This document shows positions 22,948 to 34,032 of a stretch of 64,000 bases of DNA, piece by piece. The stretch covers positions 308,794,092 to 308,858,091 of the forward strand of contig OY282558.1 of the NCBI GenBank assembly GCA_958295665.1, given 5' to 3'. Under the pieces are notes generated by a model. It saw only the letters and a program-made list of their open reading frames with translations. It ran no database searches and was not told the origin of the DNA. Position 1 is the first letter of the stretch; the number at the start of each line of letters is the position of its first letter. A program made the translations under genes and the position numbers. The stretch is from Tipula vernalis. Its lineage: Eukaryota; Arthropoda; Insecta; Diptera; Tipulidae.

Positions 22948-24976
22948 TTATATGTGGTAACTATTATATTCAATTACAGCTCTCATTAATTTATCATTAT
23001 AATCTGGGTGGTTTTCAGAAACTTGATATTTGTTCCACATTGTCTTGAAATCAAAATGCACTGTCTCCATGGCCTGTTCACTGTAAAACCCCAACCCTCT
23101 TCTATGGCCTTCACAAAAATCTTCTATATGATAAAATACTGCATGTACTTTTGGTGTGACTGATAGCCCTAGGGCCAAATAGCTAGTCTTGAATTGAGCG
23201 ATAGATTCTTTGTAACAATCATTTAATTCGATTCCAAAACAATTGTGAACTACACGATCAAAATCCTTCAGTGTTTCCACATATTTCAAACAACCAATGA
23301 AGCAAAATGATCGGAGACTATCCACTTTTTTCAATAATATTCTACATGAATTGCCATTGAATTTGGTACCTCCTTGAGTAAATTCTCGTTGAACATTGCA
23401 TAGGTTGATCCATTCGGTTGTTTCACCACACCAAGCAGTAGATGTAGTTCTGGAGGAGGAATAATGTCAAGAATCTTTTTATCGTCATCAGCTGAAAAAA
23501 CTGAAGGATTGATACAGCTTTTGAAATCTTTCGCATTTTTCATTATCGATCCGCCAGCGTTTTTCCAAGCTTCAAAATATGAGGTTGAGTTTCCCACAGT
23601 TCGCCGAGGTCCGACGTGCTCCAAATTTGTGCTTTCACAAAGGCACCATGTACAAAGGTACGTCGATGAATGAGACATAATCCCTGTCAGAATATTGGCT
23701 AATTTGAGATCAGTCGCTATCGTACCAGAAAAATCCTCAATTTTCAATATTTTCCATATTGCTGACACGTTTTCATAATTCTTTTGAGCCGATTTCACAA
23801 TAGCAAGAATAAAGATTTTCTTAACGCCAGAGTCAGCAAAAGCTTTAGCAAACACGCCATCATCATAATTTTGACGTTTTTTCTCCTGTTGACAAATTTC
23901 AGTCGAATCATCTTGAACAGACAGGCACACCTTCAAAAAACCACCGCCACCGTCAATTCCAAATTTTAAGTGCTGATTTCTAACATCCCGCTGTTTCTCG
24001 ATATGAGAAAGAAAATCTTCAAGAGTATGGCAGTAAACTATGGGACGTTGGATTGGTGTGCTCATTCGAGCTTTGATGGTTACAAATCTATTGTCTTAGC
24101 ACAAAAGAAACTTTTTACCTCGCCATTCTTCTGTTCCAGGATTTTTTTCAATCCTGGCTCAATTATCGCCCGCTTTTTGGTAGCAACTCTCAAAGCGGTC
24201 GCTATATCAAGAGTAGTCTTTGTACTAAGATTAAATTTTGTTTTGATTTTCAAGAAATCAGCTGTGGATATATTCGAAGCTGGTTCCTCTTCATTTTTCT
24301 CGTGAGGATTTATGAATAATTTCATGGAGTTTTCTCCATGTGCCTGAGTAATGGAGACCGTCGAATCTTTTTTGTTTACTTTGTCATCAATGTCATGTAG
24401 TTGAATTGCAATTTTACTGATTAATGTTGACGCCACTTGTTCAATTACTTTCTCCTCCATTGTATTTTTATAATTGCATACATTATCAACTTGGGCAGTT
24501 TTGGTGCATTTATGAGGTGTTCCTCGTTTAGGATCGATAAAACATTTGGAACAACGTTTGATGCATTTCCCGTCAGCCGATTTTTTTTGCATGGATATCA
24601 CATTACTTCGAGCAATCTGGCACAAGTAGCACTGACAGGGATTTTGAGTCCTAGATCTCGTAGTTAAAATTACATTCAAAAACTTAGAATAATCAGGTAG
24701 CTCGACAGTCTTGGAGGGAACGATTCTTGGATCGACACTGGGAAGTTGTCGGTAGACGTTCCGTTTGCATCCGGCACAAAGAACATTCGACAGTCTTTCT
24801 TCACACAAGATATTGTCCACACGATGTTTCAGTAATTTTTATAGATTCGATTGCAGCGAGGCTTCTATATTGAACATGACATTATTCTTTTTTAAGCACA
24901 ACAAACAAATTTTACTCCGGTTCTCTTCATGTGAAAGTGCGCGGGCAACTTTTGGAGGATTAAACATTTTCGACAT
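22948..24976 (-). pseudogene. RAG1-core-like DDE transposase, three frame segments
   Basis: Reads from ATG at 24976. The N-terminus has Cys pairs (ICLLC near 24915, LCAGC near 24775, CQCYLC near 24630, CSKCF near 24550). An in-frame TAA near 24840 and a one-base loss near 24085 break it, and an internal deletion lies near 23415. Core motifs: Asp in GIDGGGGFLKV (codon near 23954), Asp in ATDLKLAN (near 23711) followed by YLCTWC, FNGNSCR (near 23350-23361), a His-x4-His pair (23145 and 23130) and Glu in FYSEQAMETVH (near 23079). The spacing from the second Asp to the Cys pair, the Cys-x2-Cys ... His-x4-His zinc ligands, the NGN segment and the Glu in a G-x3-SE context all match, from memory, the RAG1/Transib catalytic core; Chapaev-type CMC transposases share part of this. 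The enzyme would cut the element's ends. This copy is inactive as read. Confidence 0.75.
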
Positions 24977-25020
24977 TATGGAAAACTGAAATGAACTGAT
25001 CGAGGAAGAGAAGTTTTCTG

Positions 25021-25074
25021 CTTTTCTTATAACCTGCCTAGTGCATTCTTTTCTTGTAACCTGCCTACTGCATT
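25021..25074. repeat. Two tandem 27-bp units next to the transposase 5' end
   Basis: Two 27-bp units starting CTTTTCTTRTAACCTGCC lie head to tail (25021-25047 and 25048-25074) with two mismatches. They sit between the transposase start codon and the right terminal inverted repeat, where a promoter or transposase-binding repeat would be expected. The function is inference. Confidence 0.6.
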
Positions 25075-25404
25075 CTCTTCCTGAAACTTTTCATAAAACA
25101 TAAGATATTTCACTTTTTCAGACCAAAAAATCTTTTTTTTTGGTTCCAATTTTCGAATTTTGGTGCGAAAATGAAAACTAGTCGGTGGATGATTTCAAAA
25201 AAAAAACTTTTATCTTATTCATTAGACCTTAGGGAACATGATGCCATAAAAAACAAAAGTACAAGCACTTTTGGGTTGAGCCGCGTTCAGACGAGCCGTG
25301 TGCAGATGGAGCATACTTTCAATAAATAATTCTTTCATTTTCCAAACAAGCAAATGTGTTTTGTGTTAACAAAAAAGGGCGGAATCATATTCACACACCT
25401 AATA

Positions 25405-26985
25405 CAATTACTGCTTTTAATTGCAGGCAGTTATAAATATGATGCATCGAATATTATGGGACTCGATTGGTTTTTATCATTAAAATTTCAAGTATCAATT
25501 TTGTTGATGATGCCAATAAGTAATTGCCACAAATCCTTATTCGCAATTATTATCGAAATCTGAAGATACTTGTAGTGCGTTCCAAAAATTATTTTCCTCA
25601 AGTTAAGGTTGCTGCAAATCATTTAAGGCTGTGTTGATTTTAAAATCAAATGCCATCAAGTCTAAATGAGTGATAGCTCGACCGCTGCCGTTTTCACAAA
25701 CCAAAATGGTATGAGAAGAAATTAATTGTCTGGTCACGATCGGAATTTTAAAACCAGTCAATTTCAGCTCATGATTGATCAATATCCTATTCCGGAGATT
25801 CAATAAATTTTTCACCAGTTACAGGGAGGTCAATTAACTTGATCATTGATCTTTCTGACTAATCATTGATCTTTCTGATGGCGATAAATATATTGTTTGG
25901 CTTGTACGAATATACCAACGTATGCCGTTTGGGGTAACGAATGCTTCAGCAATTTGGCAATTTTTCAACGATTCATGGAATAATTAGTTTTTTGAATTTC
26001 TGGTTGTACGACTTTTTTAGATGATATTCTGGTAACTGGAAAAACCGACGTCGAGAATTTAGAAAACTTTAAAATCGTTTTTAATCGATTGGAAAACTAC
26101 AACGTGCATCCGTGAAAAGTGCGAATCGACCGATAAACAAATAGAGTATTTATTTGGGGTACATCAGTTCAGCGAAAAAGCCTCAACAAGCAGTTAGTAA
26201 TACACCGCATCATAAAAGAGATCGAGGCATTTTAGGAAAAATAAATTATTACTATAAATGTATACTAATTTTTTTCTACTTTAGCAGTACCACTGAACGA
26301 ACTACGTTAGAAAAACAAAAAAAAAATTTGGTTAGCTGCTTATTAAAGCACTCGGTGCAATAATTTTGAACCTATAATTTTGGAAGAATTACCTGTAAGG
26401 CATCAGAGCAGTGATTTCACATCGGTTTCCATATGGATGTGAACAACCAATTGGTTTCGCATCGAAAACGCTGACTTAATCGCAGCGTGCTTATAGACAA
26501 ACAGAAAATGAAGCCCTATCAATCATTTCTGGCGTCAGTATTTGTTTGGTAGTCAATTTGAGCACTACACTAATCATAAACCGCTAGCAACGCTATTCCA
26601 TTCGCATGAAAGCATGAAAGAAATAATGTCTATACATCGGTTGCAATGATGAAACAGGGTAGTGTCTCGATCTTAAAATCTCGATCGATAAAATATATTA
26701 TTTTGATGAATACGAAAATAAAATTATACATTGCCTAGAAGAGAACAAGTAAATCGAATTACACAGCATGATTTTCCAATTAACTTACAAATTATAGAAA
26801 AATTTACGCTTCTTAAATTAATAATGGATGGCCTCAAAACTTAAGGGAACAGAACATTGAAAATATTCCTTCATATTTCCAAAGGAAATTTGCTGTTAGT
26901 TTAAGCTCTAACTTTGGGTGGGTCCGAAATGGAAAATGTGTATTTAGCGACGACACATTTAAAAAACTACATGCGATGTTTGGTA
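25405..26985 (+). pseudogene. Gypsy pol remnant: reverse transcriptase and RNase H
   Basis: After the mariner the Gypsy frame resumes with LLLLIAGSYKYD and NIMGLDWF (to about 25475). Reverse transcriptase motifs follow with many breaks: DQYPIPEIQ near 25775, FHQLQGGQLT near 25810, MPFGVTNASAIWQ near 25920, and LDDILVTGK near 26020, the active-site Asp pair. KINYYYK near 26240 fits the connection domain. RNase H residues FEHYTNHKPLATLFHSHE lie near 26555 and SMKEIMSIHRLQ near 26615. The tail (IPSYFQRKFAVSL, near 26865) resembles the spacer before the integrase zinc finger. Stops and frameshifts are frequent. Confidence 0.8.
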
Positions 26986-28149
26986 TTTTTGTTGTATTTT
27001 ATTATATCTCGCCCCCTCCCTTAATCGCAGGGGAAAAAACAATAAAAGTGTTTGCTTGCTAGAAAAATTGTATAGAACATTTTTGACAGCGATTCTAACA
27101 ACCTACAAAAATTCAAAAATTATTCCTTGACGGACAAATGCTTCGAATTTTTTATTACAAATAATAATAATATCACAATATTTATAAATTTATTAAATTA
27201 CAATTTGAAAATTGTAACTTTATTTTATACCAAAAATAACACCAAAAATTCTCCTCACTATAAAATTATCACGACCATAAAATTATTTGAGTATGCGAGA
27301 AATATTTCTCGTCTTCCCTTGTAGAAAAAGTTCATCAAATAACCAATACAAAAGTGCATCAACTCACAATTCACAAAGTATATGGTATAGAATTTTGTTC
27401 AAGTGTTTAATTTCAAACCGTTCAAGTTTAGTGGTATATGAAAAAATGTAAGTAAATGAAAATATTGAAGAATAAGTCAGGGAAGTTACTGATGCTAATC
27501 TGGACCTTAATCGAGAAATTTAATGTAGGTAATAACTCAGACAAAAACAGTTAAAAAATTCTATATTCTATATTTCTTTCTCCCTTCTCCCGATTGAATC
27601 TCAATTTTTTTTACATTCTGTTCAGTTTGTTTTTAGACATTGTGTAAATCAGTCATTGTTTGATGCCAGAAAAAACTGTATCATCTGATCAGCTAAAAAT
27701 TAAGTAAATCATAATTTTATGAAATAATTATAATTAATAAATCATTACAATATCGATTCATCAAATGAATGACATTTTCTATTTTACTGCTTACTTTCCC
27801 TTCCATTTTGTTACAGATACGTTGATTTTACACAAACATTTCATTTTAGATCTCGTGCGAAATTTCTTACTATTTTACAACACACTTTCTATCCAAAGTC
27901 AGTAAGAAATGCATTAGTAATTATTCAATAATTATGTTACGTAAACTTGCAATGAGTAACTTGATTAATCGCTCTTCAATATTCATAATGAACCTCATTT
28001 AATTTTTCACAGAAAAATTCATTGACAAATGAAAATCATGTATATAAATGAGTTTAGTCCCGGGCCCTGAATATAGTTCATTAGGAATTTCATCAAGAAT
28101 TTATCAGTGAACTCATCGATTACCTTTAGTAGCGGGGTATATGGTGAGC
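26986..28149. other. No recognisable feature
   Basis: AT-rich sequence between the Gypsy relic and a satellite array. No protein similarity, no long palindrome. Confidence 0.5.
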
Positions 28150-29006
28150 TAGTTAGATTTATTTCTTGTAATTGCTGCTCGACTCTTTTTCGTTTCACTA
28201 TTATACATGGACGAAATCAGTCATAGTCGGAATTAAATTAATCAACTTTATCTCCATGATATGAAGTTGGGGAGCTCAAAGATTTTTGATATAGTCCTGG
28301 GCTAGCTGACCATGTACCCCCACTACTTAGATTTATCTCTTGTAATTGCTGCTCGACTCTTTTTTGTTTCACTATTATACATGGACGAAATCAGTCATAG
28401 TCGGAATTAAATTAATCAACTTTATCTCCATGATATGAAGTTGGGGAGCTCAAAGATTTACGATATAGTCCTGGGCTAGCTGACCATTTACACCGCTACT
28501 TAGATTTATCTCTTGTAATTGCTGCTCAACCCTTTTTTGTTTCACCATTATACATGGACGAAATCAGTCATAGTGGGAATTAAATTAATCAACTTTATCC
28601 CCATGATATGAAGTTGGGGAGCTGAAAGATTTTTGATATTGTCCTGGGCTAGCTGACCATATACCCCACTACTTAGATTTATCTCTTGTAATTGCTGCTC
28701 GACTCTTTGTTGTTTCACCATTATACATGGACGAAATCAGTCATAGTCGGAATTAAATTAATCAACTTTATCCCCATGATATGAAGTTGGGGAGCTCAAA
28801 GACTTTTGATATAGTCCTGGGCTAGTTGACCATGTACCCCACTACTTAGATTTATCTCTTTTAGTTGCTGCTCGACTCTTTTTTGTTTCACCATTATACA
28901 TGGACGAAATCAGTCATAGTCGGAATTAAATTAATCAACTATATCCCCATGATATGAAGTTGGGGAGCTGAAAGATATCTTATATACTCTTGGGCCAGCT
29001 GGCCAT
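28150..29006. repeat. Satellite array, five copies of a 173-bp unit
   Basis: The landmark TTGCTGCTCGACTC (some copies with a mismatch) recurs near 28170, 28344, 28517, 28690 and 28863, spacing 173-174 bp. Each unit also contains TACATGGACGAAATCAGTCA, a GATATGAAGTTGGGGAGCT block and a CTGGGCTAGCTGACCAT block. Copies are about 90-97% alike, the first and last being most divergent. Nothing in it codes for protein. The unit length is close to the size of nucleosomal satellite monomers. Confidence 0.95.
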
Positions 29007-29045
29007 AGAAATAAAACTAAAATGTGACACAAATAAAAAATTAAA

Positions 29046-29176
29046 ATTCTTATTGGATTTACGGTTAAATATATACATTTCGTTATTCGCCATTTTTTTG
29101 TTAGAAACTTCACATATGAATATTCTTATTGGATTTGTATATGTATGTGTTTTTTGTTTTTGTTAGAAACTTCACA
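29046..29176. repeat. Imperfect direct duplication
   Basis: ATTCTTATTGGATTT (29046 and 29122) and TGTTAGAAACTTCACA (29099 and 29161) both occur twice in the same order, giving two units of about 69 and 55 bp. A small local duplication. Confidence 0.75.
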
Positions 29177-31865
29177 GGCTCTAATCACAATATGTTAAAA
29201 AAAAATTAAATTTGCTCGATATAAACATTTTTTTTGTAATGTTACCCATATCTATTTCTTCCATCATATTTCCTTCAATTAACACAAGAACCGATGATGT
29301 AAATCGTCCTTGCGTCATAAATGTTTAAAATAATTCTTTATTAATATTAATTTAAAGAAATTGCGTTCATTCGAGCCGAGAAAATAAATAATTGTTAGAT
29401 TGTTAAATTTTCGATTCGATGATTAGCAGAACATATCCTTCTAATCGTGTCTCTGATCCGTCATCCACCAGAAATAAATCAGCCACATGCCACATGCTTT
29501 GATTTCTAACTTATTTGATCAATGAATTGGAATAAATAACTTTGATGCAAGTAAATAAAAATAAAAAGGTTTTTCTGGAAGTTTTTCAGTAAAAAATCGG
29601 TAATAGTTTTGGTTCAAGCATGGAAGTTGTGACAAAACTTATGAGTATTTGATTGAACGGAAAACATTCGATTGACCACTAGTCCATACTTTTAAGGAAG
29701 AACCTTTCAAATATTAGTCGAGATATTTTTATATATCAGACCAATGTAAGGAATAACCACTCCAGATCCTCTAAACAGTCTGAGACTCAAGTATTAAAAC
29801 CCAAAAACTCCATGTTGGAAACCTCCTCACAAAACTAATAAAAATTTCTTCTAAGCTTTTGCTTACGAAAATGCCATCATTCAGATAGCTTACCTAATGC
29901 CGTTGGCCGAACCATTTAGCTTTGCGGTTGGATTCACTAAAAGAACGCTCACCATCCGATCTTTGTAGAACATTTTCTGAGCTCGCGAAGGCATTTTGGA
30001 ATTGCAACCTTAAGAGCATATCTCCTTTCCTTTGCGCCTTGCCACGGGAATTTAAGGCCAGCTCAACCTGCTATAAAGATACTCTAATTAGATCAACTTG
30101 ATTAAATAAACTTTAAATTTAAAGAAAATTACAAGTTAAGCAGTTCCAATAGCCATTGTTGTTTAATTGACTCCGTTGCCCTTTTATAATTTACCACAAC
30201 ATAATCGCTAATTATTATATAATAAATAAATACCTGTTCCACATCTAAACCACAACGTAATTTCCTCATGTTCTAATTTCCAAAATTAGCTGCATAAATT
30301 TCACATAGTTTCTATCGCTTACCAAAATTATGTAAAACCAAATTCATATAAAATTTAGGAAATTGGTAACCACACTCGTTGTTTGATAAAATGTGTAAGT
30401 CAATTGCGAAATTTTTTTCTAGGTCAATTATCAAATTTGAGTTTCAGATAATAAATAACATAAAAATTCTCTTACTAAACAGCGCGTGGTAGCTTTTTTT
30501 TTTGGAAGTAAAATATCACAACGCACTCACTCATTTCATTCTATACATAATACAAAAGGGAAGCCAATTGACCTAAATAATCTTTTATTTGTGTAGATAT
30601 AACTTTTCATTTCAACACAAAATAAATTTAAAAAAAAAAACAAAACTTTAGACATTTTCTAATACACACAAACACACCCGAATTTAAATGGGCACAAACC
30701 AAATTTATTTTGAATAAATATGATCGAAACTGGCCCCACCATTTGAATGAAGTTTCTTAATTTTGTTCTCCATATTTTCATTTTTTGGGAATACATTTTT
30801 TATTATATAAATGTACAGTTTATGTAGTTTTTCGTTGTTCATTCAATTTTCATTTTATTCTTCCATTTGACCTATTTTTTCCCCCCGTACAATATTTTTT
30901 CTCCACTACTTTCGTTTCGTTGTGTGTTCTGTGCTACATATTTGCCTTGTACAACCGCTCATACTTAAATTTTCATTTTTATTTTCGACTAGTATTAAAT
31001 AAAATGGGAAATATTTTCTATCTCTTAAGAGCACAAAAAAAAAAAAAAAAAAATGAAATAAAATAAAAATGATGGGAAATGGGAAAATCGAAAGATGAAA
31101 CACTCGATTTAGAGAGAAGACAAAAATGTTAAGTAATAAAATCTTTATGTTGATGTAAAAATATTTGTGGGCTAAGGAAAATGAATATGGATCGTTTCCA
31201 TTTTTTGGCTGTTTGAGGTTACGAATTGTCCTTTTTTCCATATTATATTCTCGAGATGACAAACGAGATGACATGAACTTTTTGTAATCGTTAATATTTG
31301 ATTATTTTGTGTTTTTTTTTGTCGGTTTTCGGGATGGAAAAATTGATATTATCACGGGTGAGGACATGTTGCTTTTGTTTTTTTTTATCTAGATCAATTT
31401 ATATTTACTCTCGTTTCGTTTTGTCACCATAAAATTTTTAACGGTTTATTGTTTATGGTTTTCTATTTCTTAATAATATTTTCAACAGTTAAAAATTAAC
31501 GTACTCTTAACTTCTTTGTTATTAAATACAGAAAATCAAAATAAATATTGAGAAAAAATACTATATTGTGAAAATTTTGAGCTAGATTTTTCTATACACA
31601 CATTTCATTTCCTTTCTCTTTATGTTGGTTTTTGATTTGTGACCGTAAAGATCATGCGGTGCAAATTAGCAATACCTAGTTCGTTATGAACAACTTATTT
31701 ATTCGTCACTCGCGTAATTTTTATGAAATATTTTCTCATTTTAGTGAACTATTGTATAGAGAAGATTAAATGAGTTTTTGGCTTTTACAAATTTTACATA
31801 CATATAATCGAATAAACAATGTTGAAATAAATTAAATATAATTAGGAATCTTGTTAATTCATTAT
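29177..31865. other. No recognisable gene
   Basis: AT-rich DNA with poly(A)/poly(T) runs (for example 31037-31053). Reading frames at 30785-31066 and 30906-31274 are low-complexity and overlap on opposite strands, which argues against both. Confidence 0.5.
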
Positions 31866-32199
31866 CCCCGCGCTTATTAAACTACTTCGGTTTAAAAAGA
31901 CCAAATTATTGAAATCATGTCAAAAATGATCAAAATTTCGTAGGTCCAAAACCACTTTTCTCGACGTTTTAAAGTCCCTGAGTCTAAAACAGCAAACAAA
32001 AAAAATAAAATGTCCGTCCGTCTATCTGGATGTCTGTAACTCTGTACCTATGCTATCTCGAGAACCGCTTGTTCGATTTAGAATTTTTTTTTGCCAATCT
32101 GCTTCTATGGTCAAGGCCGAGATTTGAAAAGCTTTTGGAACCTGTGCGTCAAGAGGGTCGGGTACCTGCCATACGAATTGACCCAAAATACCTGGACAG

Positions 32200-33521
32200 C
32201 GATTTTGGTCGCAATTTGAGGATTGAGTTGAGTATTACCGGAAGGTAAAAGTATTGGTAAATTGTATTGGTGTACAAAGAATAGAGAAAAACAGAGAATA
32301 AACATTTGAAATATAAAAAAAAAAAATTCAGTGTCATCTCATGCGTACGAAAGGTTGTACATATTTTTATTTCCAGTAATTTTTTGCAAAATTTAAAACT
32401 AATAAAATTGTTACTTGAATAATGATTTAAAGATAAATAAATATTAATTAAAAAAGGTAAATAAATCAGAAAAATTTTTATAAACTATAATTTTATTAAT
32501 AATTTGAAGTTAGAAAAATTACACGACAAACATACTCCCTTTCCTGCGCTTGGATCAACACTAAAAGTTAAAATCACTAATTTGCTTCTTATATTTTTCA
32601 CATTATCCCTCTTATCCGATGTTAAACAAAAAAACCTTATGCCATGTTATATTAAACAAAAAACTAAAAAATACGCACATTTGACAGTGTCTAATGGGCG
32701 TTTTTTTAAGTTTTTTGTTTAACATGATGCAAATAAGAGAGATAAAATGACACGAAAAAGAGGGATATAAAATATAATGTGGAAAAAATAAGAAGTAAAT
32801 TAGTTATTTTGGCTTAGTGTTAATTCAAGCACAGGAAAGGGTGGATGTACGTCGTGTGATTTTTCATCATTTTAAATTATTAATAAAATTATAGTTTATC
32901 AATATTTATCTGACTTATTTTCCATTTTTAGTTAATATTTATTTATCTTTAAATCATTATTTAATTAACAATTTTATTAGTTTTAAATTTTGCAGAAAAT
33001 TACTGGAAATAAAATATGTACAACATTCCTTTCGTGCGCATGAGATAACACAATTTTTTTTTTATTTTTCAAATGTTTATTCTCACATAACTCAAAAAAA
33101 AAAAAAAAAAAAAAGTTAAAAATATTATGAATGTGGTCGACGAAGATGTAAAAATTAAAAACCATTTATTTATGCTGCTTTTTGTTTTTTATATTGAAGA
33201 TCACCACGAGCAATTGATTGCGTATATTGTTTTGGATTTTTGGTAACGAAGTAAAATGAATGTCTCGTTTACAACAACAATAGATAGAAAAACATGAATT
33301 CCTCATGTTAAAAGGTAGGGAAAAATAACTCAATGCGAGCGGAAGCAACAAAAAAGTTGAACCGATTTCACCCGCTTAGCTTATTTTTGATACTTACCAT
33401 CATGAGAAAACACACTAATACAGTAAAAATATTTGACGGCACACAATAGCAAAATGTATATTATACGCCGTGTACATATACAAAATTCTCAATCCTCAAT
33501 CCTCATTTTGCGACCAAAATC
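32200..33521. mobile_element. 1.3-kb hAT-like foldback element inserted in copy A
   Basis: Comparison with the uninterrupted copy near 51900 shows where the insertion lies. Ends: CGATTTTGGTCGCAA (from about 32200) and its near reverse complement TTTGCGACCAAAATCG (to about 33523). Outside are ATACCTGG on the left and ATACCCTGG on the right, corresponding to ATACTTGG in the other copy, so an 8-bp duplication with one later base change or insertion is likely. No coding capacity; it contains a 791-bp palindrome. Confidence 0.65.
32294..33084. repeat. 791-bp palindrome inside the hAT-like element
   Basis: Arms of about 385 bp run from GAGAATAAACATTTGAAA (32294) to its reverse complement ending at 33084, meeting near 32680-32690. 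Examples of paired segments are TCTCATGCG near 32338 and CGCATGAGA near 33034, and AAATACGCACATTTGACAGT near the centre. Similarity of the arms is high, with scattered indels. It would give a long hairpin RNA if transcribed. Confidence 0.85.
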
Positions 33522-34032
33522 GATACCCTGGTAATAGAAATATTTACCAATTTTTTATATATGCTGCTTTGAATATTGAGTTGGGTATTGAGTTTGGGGT
33601 TGAGTTGAAGATTAAGTTAGGGGCCAATTTGCGGGTTGAGTTCAAGTTGAGTTGGAGTTGAGTTGGGGTTGTGTTAAGATATAGTGAGCAGTTGGCCAAT
33701 TGTTTATATTTGCTGGTGTGAGGATTGAGTTGAAAGACACTTTGCAGTTGGGTTGAGGGTTGAGTTGGGAGCCTTTACGGATTGAATTGGGGTTGAGATG
33801 GTGTTGGACCAGTGCTTATTGAGCAGTGAGCAATCTATAAAATAAAGTGAGTGTATATATGTACAGCATATGTGTATGATATTTAAACAAATCCATACGA
33901 CTTGACCGATTTGAACCAAACCTTACACAAATATTGTTTAAGACTTAAGAAAGGTCACTGTTAATATCTCAGATCTCAATTTGAACCTTTTACATTTCGA
34001 ATTAAACCTTTAGCAAATTAAATGAATGGCCA

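Larger units (their letters stand above)
22545..25302 (-). mobile_element. DNA transposon with RAG1-core-like transposase (Transib- or Chapaev-like), nested in mariner
   Basis: Both ends start CACACGGCTCGTCTGAACGC: at 22545 on the plus strand and, inverted, ending at 25302. The terminal inverted repeats are about 185-200 bp long (22545-22730 and 25098-25302) and closely similar. One minus-strand gene fills the interior. Ends beginning CAC are typical of Transib, CACTA and Chapaev elements. It sits inside the mariner transposase gene, but about 30 mariner codons are missing at the junction and no target duplication can be recognised, so integration was accompanied or followed by deletion. Confidence 0.8.
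21408..25402 (+). mobile_element. Mariner element with TA duplication, enlarged by nested insertions
   Basis: Ends: TTGGGTGTGTGAATATGACT at 21408 and, reverse-complemented, TTAGGTGTGTGAATATGATT at 25402. Each end is flanked by TA (21406-21407 and 25403-25404), the mariner target. Joining the outer flanks at one TA restores the Gypsy reading frame (GAAGGTAAACTA then CAATTACTG), so the ends are secure. The mariner itself accounts for about 1 kb. The rest is a 251-bp MITE and a 2.76-kb transposon with a RAG1-like transposase. Confidence 0.9.
19525..26985 (+). mobile_element. Decayed Ty3/Gypsy retrotransposon with nested insertions
   Basis: Remains of one plus-strand Gypsy element in order: gag with zinc knuckles (19525-20783), a protease remnant (about 20960-21070, with a DTGS-like NTGSFCTLIG), the segment before reverse transcriptase (AGSYKYD...NIMGLDW at 25430-25475), reverse transcriptase (25600-26230), RNase H (to about 26670) and the spacer leading to integrase (to 26985). 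Integrase and both LTRs are missing or unrecognisable. Two insertions split it: a foldback element at 19956-20738 and a mariner at 21408-25402. Coding-frame continuity on either side confirms that both hit the same element. Confidence 0.8.

Noticed and set aside
28150..29006. CRISPR array
   Set aside because: Units are contiguous 173-bp near-identical monomers without unique spacers, in a eukaryotic context.
30785..31274. Overlapping opposite-strand frames of 93 and 122 codons
   Set aside because: Both low-complexity and T- or A-run driven; they exclude each other and resemble nothing.
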